Shown here: positions 53,243 to 62,162 of the stretch, one piece after another | How positions within the stretch are numbered: position 1 is the first letter of the stretch | Layout: the number at the start of each line of letters is the position of its first letter | Source of the DNA: Aradus depressus | Lineage: Eukaryota; Arthropoda; Insecta; Hemiptera; Aradidae | Direction of reading: 5' to 3' | Assembly: GCA_963662175.1 (NCBI GenBank) | Contig: OY759225.1 | Location: forward strand, 16,727,601-16,791,600 | Length of the DNA: 64,000 nt | The notes under the pieces: model-generated | The model's input: only the letters and a program-made list of their open reading frames with translations | Told to the model about the DNA's origin: nothing | Databases searched by the model: none | Translations under genes and position numbers: made by a program

Positions 53243-54005
53243 TTTGACCAATTATATAACTTCTCCTATACCTTGTATACCTGGGGAAATAGATTGTATC
53301 GGTGTGTCACCTGATCCTTTTATCGAGTCGTCTTTAGTGACACGTGCCTCATAATTACTGAAATAATTATTTGTACGTATATTATAATCAAGGCCATTTT
53401 GAGATTGTGGGTTGGAAAACGTGTTTCTGAGATTTATATAACTTTGTCTATACTATCTATAGCTTCTCTGAAGGTAAAAAACTAATTTAAGAAACCCCTC
53501 TGTCGAGAAAGGCACACTTCAGACAATATCATTATGGTAGCACTGATGTGGTAATTTATTCAAACAACCTGATCAATACTTCATCTTCAGTCCTCAGCTA
53601 TATCTTCCGTATACAAATACAAATACAAATATATTTTACTTCCCCAGATATACAAAGTATTAGGGGAAATAATATAATCTGACAATAAGTTCGATATCGA
53701 GTTTTCAAGGGAATTTCTTCCTCCGCCAGAACTAGTCGACCGTTTGACTTACACAACTCTTAAATCCTTACACTAAATTTTGTGTCAAGAAATTCATTAC
53801 ATCGGCAGTTATTCGAGTTTTTGTTTTAAGCCTCCCCACTTCTCCCCATTCCCTTCGGTCGATTTGGCTAAAAAACAATAGGTGTCATCGTTAAAGGGTT
53901 GTGGATTCACATTTCAATTTTGTCACATATTTGGAATCTAGAGTTCGGAAAACGTGAAATTTCAGTAGAAAACTTACAAACGAATATGTAGGTATATATG
54001 TGATG
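53243..54005. other. Dispersed family ends and modules
   Basis: Right end ATAACTTCTCCTATACCTTG to 53300 and left end TTTTACTTCCCCAGATATAC from 53635, followed by modules (ACCGTTTGACTTACAC, CGGTCGATTTGGCTAAA). Confidence 0.55.
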
Positions 54006-54009
54006 GGCT

Positions 54010-54500
54010 GGTGTTTTACACCTAGGGACTTAAACATCCGGTGCTCTTGTCCCTTCCCTGGAAGCGCTAGGCTTCCCCCTTATTTTATTACCTGTATGTT
54101 CATACTACCTGACCCAAGTCCTTCATGAAGTGCTGTCTCCCAGTTTCCTTAATGAACCTGAGAATGCTCTCATGGTCCAATCTTCTAAAGTCCTCATCTG
54201 CGATTATATCTTTACCAAAGATGTGGAATCTCGTTCGCGCATATCCCGAGCAGATGCCCAGGAAGTGTGCCACCGTCTATTCTTCTTCCCCACATCTATC
54301 ACTGGTAGGACTGTCCTTGACTCCTACAGTGTGTAGGTGTCTATTGAACGGACCGTGTCCTGTGAGAACTCCAATCAGTTGCCTGAGGTCGTTCCTTTTG
54401 AGGTTCAGGATCCCATCCTTCAACACCTTGGACTCTCCTCCCAGGAACATCTTCGGCTGCCTGCATGTGGTCTTTTCTCTCCATGTACACTCCAACACAA
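54010..54500 (-). pseudogene. RNase-H LINE C-terminal fragment
   Basis: Minus-strand residues LKRNDLRQLIGVLTGHGPFN, RHLHTVGV and DRCGEEE, then after an in-frame stop TVAHFLGIC, reproduce the zinc-knuckle region of the LINE at 29614 (MDLRAMTELITGHC, HLHNMGI, CRKCGEENETPVHIL). FRRLDHESILRFIKETGR follows. The first knuckle cysteine is lost. The terminal block, read on the plus strand GGCTGGTGTTTTACACC, is inverted relative to the one after 30549. Confidence 0.8.
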
Positions 54501-54504
54501 ACGG

Positions 54505-56095
54505 ATTAGAAATACACGTGTTGTATTAAAGCATCACAAGTGAAAGGTTAAATCATCAAAAGTGAAAGGTGTGCACAAATATGCACAGTCTGCTCAGTGG
54601 GCGTCATGAATGTTACGATTTTTCGTTTGCCTTTTGGAGGGGGAAAACGCTGCATCTACCTCAAAACGTGATATAACTAAGTAAGTTACACTTCAAAAAA
54701 ATTATATTTAAAAAATTAAATTAATACGAAATTCAATATGCAAATGAGAAGCCCAAAGGATGTCATAATGTTCAGCGGAGACAGGCCTAGGGAAGGGAGA
54801 GATCAGAGGGGTAACTCAATTCAGATACCCTGATAACTGCCGTTGTAATGAATATATCGACACAAAATTTAGTATGAGGTGTGGTAAATAAAATTATTTT
54901 TAAATAAAAATAAGTATATAAATATAAATTAGAATTGATATAATAAAATTAAATAAACAATAAATTACCACATTTCCTGTAGAAATTGTATCTCTTTTAT
55001 CTTTTACTAAATTTTGATTTCTACAGTAATTTCCGAAAAGAATATCAAAAGTTCAAGATATGCAATTTTTAAGAAAGTGCACGTATATTTAAAAAAAATT
55101 TTAATTAACAAACTTTTCATTTGGATTTCTAAAGAGATGCTATATGTTTTTTTTTTTTTAATTTTTTTCAATAATATTAACACTAATCCAAAGGTTTTTA
55201 AATTATCTTATTGGGCCAACAGGGAAAATCAATAGCATAGAATTTACGAGAACAAATAATTGGGTTTATTTAATTAAACTACATAATAAAATTAATAAGT
55301 AAACATTGAAACAAAAATGAAAATAAAAATCGTACAAACTGAATTCTTAAAACTATTTCAATCATTTTTCTGTTTTATATTTTGTCCATTCTTCATATCA
55401 AAGTTATATTCTTTTTGGGCGTATATATTTTGTACATATAAATAAATAACAGTATCTTCTTTGCGTTATAATATTACTGTTAATTCACACCTACTTAGTT
55501 CATCACATCTTAAGCCTAAACTCTCACTCCATCTCCACTCAGACCTCACACCATGGACTCCTCTACATTAATTAAAAAACAGCTGATGGCCGTGTTTTGT
55601 TTTCTACTCATTTGTTTTTAAACAAAATGCATTCATATTATTTATTTACTAATTCAGTTGCTTCTAGGATTTTATTTTGTACTAAAAATATAGTTAATTT
55701 GATAATATTAATAATTGGAATGTGTGTATTTTTTATATAACACAAAGGATTCAGAAGGCACTATGTAAGTCAAATATTGAGTTTCAGCCCAATCGGTCGA
55801 CTGGTTTTGGGGGGAGAGCCTTAAATGATTAGTTGATTCACCGACATTTTTTTTGTTGACATTACTTTCCGCCCTGCCATTGTAGTAGGTAGGCGACTTC
55901 TTTTAAGTGGGTCTGTATTTAAAACTAATATATCTACTGAAGCCTGTCAACGCAGACTATTAGGACATGAGGAATAATTAATGAAAAAAATACTTTTAAA
56001 ATAGTTTTTCTTTAGAAACGGGAGGGTTTCTCATGTCGAGGACCTTTTTATTCACTCTAAAAATATAATAGTTGTTACTACTTTCTTTCTTTGGT
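54505..56095. other. No gene recognised
   Basis: AT-rich. Only module remnants are evident at 54740-54890 (ACTGCCGTTGTAATGAATA) and 55745-55850 (CAATCGGTCGACTGGTTTTG). Confidence 0.5.
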
Positions 56096-56098
56096 CTG

Positions 56099-56345
56099 TG
56101 GACATGAGCCCAAACACTGCGCTTAACGTCCCATTCAAAGGAGGGCGTGCTCACGGTTTTCACCTCCCAGATATCAAAAGCCGAAGGGCCTCGGCCGGCT
56201 TTCTTCGCGATGTTGAGCTCAGTAAGCAAACACGCTACCTTAGAGGTGCGAGTAGCTTGCTTGTCTTCTAAGCTCAAGATTGCTGGTTTGAAATCCGGCT
56301 AAGGCCCTAATTAGTTTGGGGTTTCTGAAAGGTGTAAAAACCGTT
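56099..56345. repeat. Inverted pair of diverged SINE fragments
   Basis: Minus-strand fragment 56099-56240 (CGCTTAACGTCCCATTC, GAGGGCGTGCTCACGG, GGGCCTCGGCCGG) meets a plus-strand head (56244-56345: GAGTAGCTTGCTTG, TTGAAATCCGGC, AAGGCCCTAATTAG). The two are diverged differently, so this is not a simple duplication. Confidence 0.65.
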
Positions 56346-56375
56346 GATAACTCCGCATCGAATTTTTTACCGATT

Positions 56376-56427
56376 AGTTAGTTATTATGACTCATGCCTG
56401 GACTTCAACTACGAAGTCATATCGCCG
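56376..56427 (-). mobile_element. SINE 3' scrap
   Basis: TAGTTATTATGACTCATGCC, GACTTCAACTACGAAGTC, ATATCGCC. Confidence 0.65.
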
Positions 56428-56714
56428 AAATCTCAGGATTGTAAAAAGGGCCTGGGAGTGCCAACCCTGCTATGGCAGTTATACTCTTCATTTGAATATT
56501 GATGGTTGACAAAAGCTCTTTAATGGAGGTCTCATGATTTAAACATTAATCTCATCCTTTTTTCTCTATAAGAGGAATATTACGAAATCACTTTTTTCCA
56601 TCTTACTAAAGTAGCTTTAGCCGCAAAAGTGTTCACCATTGGTCCATGATAGTGGTTTATTTAAGAAATTACCTGCATTAAGTTCTCACATTTTTTTGCT
56701 AAATCTGGTCTTTC

Positions 56715-57270
56715 AATTCCACCACTCGACTCCACTTATTCCATCACTCAGTTCCACCTCACAGTTTCATCTCTGGATTTCACTAATTCTATATCGTAGT
56801 TCCATCTCTTGTTTCCACCATTTCCATCACTCAGTTCCACCTCTTGATTCCACAAAGTCCACCTCTCGCTTCCACAAATTCCACCTCACAGTTTCATCTC
56901 TGGATTTCACTAATTCCATCTCTTGTTTCCACCTCTCAGTCCCATGTCTTGATTCCACAAAGCCCACCTCTCGATTCCACGAATTCCACCTCACAGTTTC
57001 ATCTCTGGATTTCACTAATTCCACCTCACAGTTTCATCTCTGGTTTTCACTAATTCCATCTCTTAATTCCACAAAGTCCACCTCTCGCTTTCATCTCTCG
57101 ATTTCACTAATTCCACCTCACAGTTTCATTTCTCGATTCCACGAATTCCACGTCACCGTTCCATCTCTTGATTTCACTAATTCTATCTCTTGTTTGCACT
57201 ATTTCCACCTCTCAGTTCCATCTCTAGATTCCACAAATTCCACCTCTCGGTTCCATCTCTCGATTTCACA
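56715..57270 (+). repeat. Minisatellite of ~15-bp units (TTCCACCTCTCGAT-like)
   Basis: About 37 degenerate units of 14-16 bp alternate TTCCACCTCACAG, TTTCATCTCTGGAT and TTCACTAATTCCATC, with a higher-order period of roughly 105-120 bp (segments beginning GATTCCACAAAG). The 243-codon frame across it is an effect of the repeat. It starts in unrelated sequence and ends at TTTCACATATCC. Confidence 0.85.
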
Positions 57271-57274
57271 TATC

Positions 57275-58240
57275 CTTCTTCCATTGTACATACAATACTG
57301 TGCAGTTTTAAATATATTTATTTTCCCATGTCAACTCCTCAAATGCATTATACAGTTGTTGTGTTGTTGATGTTGCGAAATGGGAAGATTGGTATATCCT
57401 TCGTCTGGCTGGAGACAGGAAGCCTGTTCTCCGAAGCTGAAATGAGTCACGAGCTCATTTTAAGTGTTCCAGCCAGACAGAGGTCCCGGGTGATGTGCTG
57501 CCTCTCTCAACCTTGACATGCCGTCTCCCAGACGCTCTACTTTAGTCCATATACAGTTGTGATCCTGGCAAAATGTCTTTCTCGATAACCCTGCGATTAG
57601 AACACGACGAAATTATATGACGAATCACTATCAGTGTACTTCCCCAGTACCAATCAATGAACAAAGTTTTCTCTCCTCATACTAAACGTGTTGTATCATT
57701 TATTACATCTGTAATTATTAGAATTGTTGAGTTAAATATTAAATCAATTGTTTTTCACATCAATAATAAAAAACTTTGAAGATAGTTGTGTTGTGTACTA
57801 TCTTACAATAATGAATTTATTGACATACAATTTAGTTTGAGAGTTCAAGTGCCCCGAAGTAAGTGAAGTATCAGTCGATTGGTTTTGGACGGAGAGCAAA
57901 AACTCTCGTCCTCTCTGACGTTTTATTTGTGAACATTACAAGTTTTTTTATATGCGTTTATGCATCTTGTTCTTTTTTTTTCATATTTTTTTGGCATATT
58001 TACAATCGGTGAAAAAATATCATAAGTAAATTTGATAACATGAATATACAACATTAAATAATATAATATATTGAACCAATTACTGTAGGACCCAATAATA
58101 CGATACATAATATATTATTTAATATTCTGTACAAATATAATATATTATTTATTATTCTGTACATATATTATGTATTATTTTGTACATATATTATTTACTG
58201 TTTCATATTCATGTTATCTTGCTTCTTATTTCGGAGTTTC
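57275..58240. other. Unassigned, with one GC-richer segment
   Basis: 57390-57530 is GC-richer and open (AEMSHELILSVPARQRSR) with an acceptor-like GGAGACAG and a donor-like CCGG|GTGATG, but it does not fit the phase of the other exon candidates. The rest is module debris and AT-rich DNA containing three short TACATATATTAT repeats near 58140-58200. Confidence 0.35.
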
Positions 58241-58244
58241 GTAC

Positions 58245-58735
58245 TCCTTCTTCTTAATTCCCAGCATGCTTCTCTCCATTGCTCTTTGAGTGACCTCTTA
58301 GCGCCTCAGCACATCTTGAGAGAAAGCCCAGGTTGGGGAGCCGTACGTTAAACAGGGAGTGATGAAATACAAATTTTGTAGAACCAATATTTCTTCCATC
58401 CTAGTGCAATTCACCGATTTATTTCCTTTAAGAAGGAGTACGTGACGTGAAGGATGTGGTGCTGCAACAAAAGTGGAAATGGGCAGGACATGTGACGAGG
58501 ATGCAAGAAGGAAGAGGGGTCAAGAGTACGACAAAGTGGTACCCGATTTACCTGAAGAGAAGAAGAGGAAGACAACTGGTGAGGTGGCGGGACGATCTGG
58601 ACAGGTTAGCAGGGAGTCTCTGGCACAGGTTGGCCAGGGGTGTCTGGCACAGGTTGGCCAGGGGTGTATGGAATACAATGGGAGAGGCCTAAGAAGATGG
58701 GCCTAGTTTCCAGTTTGTATAGATGTATATTTATT
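58245..58735. mobile_element. LINE C-terminal end with 5' inversion (twin priming)
   Basis: 58245-58435, read on the minus strand, encodes LTYGSPTWAFSQDVL and TQRAMERSMLGIKKKEY. From 58436 on the plus strand the next residues of the same C-terminal region follow (VLQQKWKWAGHVTRMQEGRG, RRGRQLVRWRDDL). In an intact LINE these two blocks are contiguous. The inverted/direct junction shares AAGGAGTACG. A 24-bp unit, TCTGGCACAGGTTGGCCAGG, is duplicated at 58619-58666. Confidence 0.8.
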
Positions 58736-58753
58736 ACTATTATATTGTGAACC

Positions 58754-59217
58754 TTTTTTTTTTTTTTTTTTTTTCATTGGAGGGGGAAATGTGACGCACA
58801 TCCAGGGAAGGTAGCCCTGGATAGTGTGGGACTCGAGACGGTTCACCATCACCATACCCACTAAAACCCCCTCCTTGCCGATCCTGATTCCCTTCCGCGG
58901 AACTGACGGTCTGTCATTACTTCGCGGAAGGGAGGAAGGGTGGCTGGTAACGCCCCTTCTTCTGTTTTATTACCGCTACTGTTCCTTGTCAGCCCTCTCC
59001 TGAAGGGCCAACCCGCCCATGATGAGCGCTGCAAAATCGCAGCCTTCATCCCACGACTCCTGGGAGCGCAGCATAGCGTCCACGTAACTGGTAGCAGTCA
59101 GCGGGGCGCCCATGCTGCACTCCAGATTTTTCCTTGCCTCCTCAAATCTGGGGCATTTGAGGAGGACATGCTCCGCCGACTCCGTCTCACCAAGGCACGC
59201 GAGGCAGTCTGGTGTTG
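58754..59217 (-). mobile_element. 5'-truncated LINE with poly(A) and target duplication
   Basis: Minus strand: knuckle CLACLGETESAEHVLLKCP and ~50 further codons, 3' UTR, then poly(A) (plus-strand poly(T) at about 58754-58774). Target TTGTGAACC at 58745-58753 and 59218-59226. It is inserted in the 3' UTR of the twin-primed LINE, whose tail resumes at 59227 (TTAAGGAAGCAAATAAAAAGG). Confidence 0.9.
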
Positions 59218-59346
59218 TTGTGAACCTTAAGGAAGCAAATAAAAAGGTTATTATTATTATTCATGTTATCAAATTTATTTATGGTAATTTTTCACCGATT
59301 GTAAATATGCCAAATAAAATAAGAAAAAAAAAAACTGCATAGACGA

Positions 59347-59765
59347 CAGTAGAGCATCGATTATCCGTAAAAATTAGGGACTGATAACAGATTTTTCGGA
59401 TAACCGATCGTTTACGAAAAAAATAGTTCCACTGTCTTAAGAGCAATATGGAACAAAGAAACAGCGATATTAAACACAAAATATATTTGGTATCATAAAT
59501 ACATAACTTTCATAAAGTAGTACGATAAAGTAGGATTTGCACACGTTTTAAATACAGCAATTGGACAGCATCACATTCTTCTCGTTGTTCTAACTACGTC
59601 ATAGCCGTCTCAAGGCAGTGAAAAGCTTCCTAACTGAATGGTCCTTTTTCAGCATGTTCCTCGTCGTCGCAAGTATTTTGGTCGTCGATGACACTGGCAA
59701 TGATTTCATCGACCGTCATCGATATCACATTCGAGCCAGTCTTGAATGTTTTTGGTTAATTAATG
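59347..59765 (-). pseudogene. pogo/Tigger-like transposon remnant
   Basis: TIR-like CAGTAGAGCATCGATTATCCG at 59347. The minus-strand frame VDEIIASVIDDQNTCDDEE and EAFHCLETAMTQLEQREE resembles the acidic C-terminus of Tigger/jerky-type transposases. The DDE core is not seen. Confidence 0.5.
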
Positions 59766-59827
59766 TTTCGATTGATTTAAACTTTATATTAAAGAGTAAT
59801 TATAATATTGTTATTGCGTTGTTTTAG

Positions 59828-60031
59828 ATAATCCGTCCTACTTCCGACTGAGTCAGGAAGAGGAGATGCTGCAAGGAGGACCCAGACGAGGTCGAGACGT
59901 GGCCCCAGAACTTTGGAGAACTCGACGAGCCTCAGAGACGCTCGTGTTTTCTGGAACGGATGTTGCCTACTACAACGTGTCCAAGCGACACTCTCTGGCA
60001 ACCCTCCCAAGAGTTGCCAAACCAAAACAAG
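59828..60031 (+). CDS. Candidate host exon 3 (unknown protein)
   Basis: Acceptor TTGTTATTGCGTTGTTTTAG, then 67 whole codons without a stop, and donor CAAAACAAG|GTTAGC. It enters with two bases and leaves one (phase 1-1). The only other frame open near the start hits a stop within eight codons. The peptide is hydrophilic with Arg/Glu clusters (LSQEEEMLQGGPRRGRDVAP, ASETLVFSGTDVAYYN). It looks like coding sequence by base composition (about 55% G+C in AT-rich surroundings) and belongs to no transposon I know. I do not recognise the family. Confidence 0.55.
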
Positions 60032-60055
60032 GTTAGCATATTTTATTTTTTTTTT

Positions 60056-60175
60056 TCGATCGTGGGTTCGAAACGCGGCCGAGGCCCTTAGTTTATTTTA
60101 TCTGGGGGGGGGGGGGGGGGGGGGGGGGGGGTAAAATAAACTTAATAACGTCGTCCTTCGGATGGACGTTAAGAG
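60056..60175 (+). mobile_element. SINE fragment with 28-base poly(G)
   Basis: B-box region GATCGTGGGTTCGAAACG, TTAGTTTATTTTATCTG, then G28 (60104-60131) in place of the usual GGGAGG, then GTAAAATAAACTTAA and CGTCGTCCTTCGGATGG. Confidence 0.88.
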
Positions 60176-61444
60176 TTCTATTCCTTTCTAAAGTTCTATT
60201 AGACAGTGTTCTGTACGGGGTCAAGTGCTGCACTCTCAATAATTTAGATGGCTACGTGGAGTTAAGACTTTTTTTAAAATTGTAATTTATTCCATTCATG
60301 TTTTTTTTTTTTCAAAGAGAGAAACTATTTTCATTCATACAACTATGTGAAAAGACTATTTTATTATTAAAATACTATGTTAGGAATAACGAATGTATAG
60401 TGATTGTCTATGCTATTGAATTAAATATTTCAAACTATTCGAAAAAGTTGTTTTACTTCCAGAGCTGTCAATGTACAATGTTTTTTTTTTTTTTGTGTGT
60501 TTAGCCCTTCCTCTAAAACGAATTGATCAATCTTCATATGTGATATAGTTAGATGTTGTGGGACGAAATTTCACATAGAAATTAAAGACGTTGTCTTCCC
60601 ACTCTTTTATTTTGGACCAGAACCGTACAGTCTAGAGGCTAAAGGACAACTGGCCAAGTTGTACAGATGGGATGTGCCACTGATGATGACACTGTTGCGT
60701 TGAGGCAACTTTTATTTCTATGAAAAATAATCTCTGCCATATAAAATTTTGTGACAATAACTTCATTATATTGGCAGTTATGAGTATTTTTGAGTTGAGC
60801 CGACACTCCCCCCCTTCCTTCTCCCGATTCGACTGAAAGTCATTAGGTGTCGTCGTCCTTGGGGATATGGATATGAAATTTCGTGACAATACATTCATTA
60901 CATCGGCAGTTATTAGGGTGAAGCCCCCACACAATGAAATTTATCGATGTTGCCCTGAGGTTCTGGATCCACGTATGAAATTTCGTTTCGAGTCATTGTG
61001 TTCACAGATACACATACTTAAAACTTTTTTTTTTTTTAATCAGGGGTCTGACTGAATGCATGAAATTCCCTTCAGTAAGTATTATTTTTAATCTAAAAAT
61101 TAAAATATAATAAATACTCCAGTAAGGGGTATAGAAATCTGTAATCAAGATGGCCGTGCACTGTTCTGCAGTACCTCAAAGTTCTGGAGCTCGACAATTG
61201 ATTAGGATGTCGCATCGAATGAAAATTTAATGAAATTTTAAAAATAAATTTCATATTTCCCAACTCTCTGATTCCAAAAATAAAGTTTGAATGGCTGTAA
61301 ACTCTATTACTCCTAATGGAATACAACGGCACAAAATTGTATATCTATATACAGACACCTATTGATTTTCAGCCTAATCGATCAAAAGAAAGGGAGGCGG
61401 CGGCTTAAAACAAAATCTGTAATAAGTACCGATGTAATTAACTT
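60176..61444. other. AT-rich and module remnants, no gene
   Basis: 60730-60930 is a minus-strand 143-bp-type pair (TACATTCATTACATCGGCAG). Poly(T) runs are at 60299 and 60480. Nothing else recognised. Confidence 0.5.
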
Positions 61445-61709
61445 AGAGGTCATATCGCCTACTACCAGAGCGCTATTTTGTCGTTTTGGTGGACATAAGC
61501 CCGACTCTACTATGGGATTCCTAAATTTTGTGTACATTAAATTTTTATTCACCTAGGGTAGTTCTTGACATCGTACAACAATCTCTTGACGTCCAATCCG
61601 AAGGACGGCGTGCTCAAGTTTTTTTTACCTCGCTGTGGGCCTTGACCGGGTTTCGAAACCACTTTATGCTCAATATGCTACTTACTACCCCTGAGCTACC
61701 AGCCTGACT
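61445..61709 (-). mobile_element. Diverged SINE
   Basis: GAGGTCATATCGCCTACTAC, CGCTATTTTGTCG, GGACGGCGTGCTCAAG, B box reverse GGTTTCGAAACC, end CTGAGCTACCAGCC. The 3' tail is lost. Confidence 0.8.
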
Positions 61710-62160
61710 TTTTTATATATTTATTTATCTAATTTTTAAATTATGAATTTCAATAAACATTGGCTTCATTTATTTATTAACCATAAATTGTCATTTTTTG
61801 TTGACTATTTTGCTAAAGCGTTAGAGGATATATTTTATTACTTTTTTCTATTTCTTTTTGACTGAAGTATTCTGTTTTACTGCTTGGAAGCGACATAAGA
61901 TATTTTGTTTAAAGAGATTCCTTTTCATAAAACTGTACTAAAGTTTTAGATATGGTTTCGGCGAATCTCTATGTGACCACAGTGTTAGGGTTTCTTCATA
62001 AATGTGGATATATTTAGAGATTATAAAAGCTTCGTCTAACCTTACAAAACCAGATCTCGGAGTTGATGTGTTTATTTTTTATTTTTTTTTTGCTATTTTC
62101 GAGGATAATGCCCCTCTTTCCCCTGATATATTTTTAGATAGATTTAAAGTAGTGTTTACG
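61710..62160. other. No gene recognised
   Basis: AT-rich flank of the terminal satellite. Confidence 0.5.
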
Positions 62161-62162
62161 TC

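Noticed and set aside
56639..57370. 243-codon plus-strand frame
   Set aside because: Ser/His/Phe-rich translation is produced by the TTCCAC minisatellite. No start context and no domain.
57437..57500. GC-richer segment with AG and GT borders
   Set aside because: The best donor leaves phase 0, which is incompatible with the exon at 59828. No recognisable protein.
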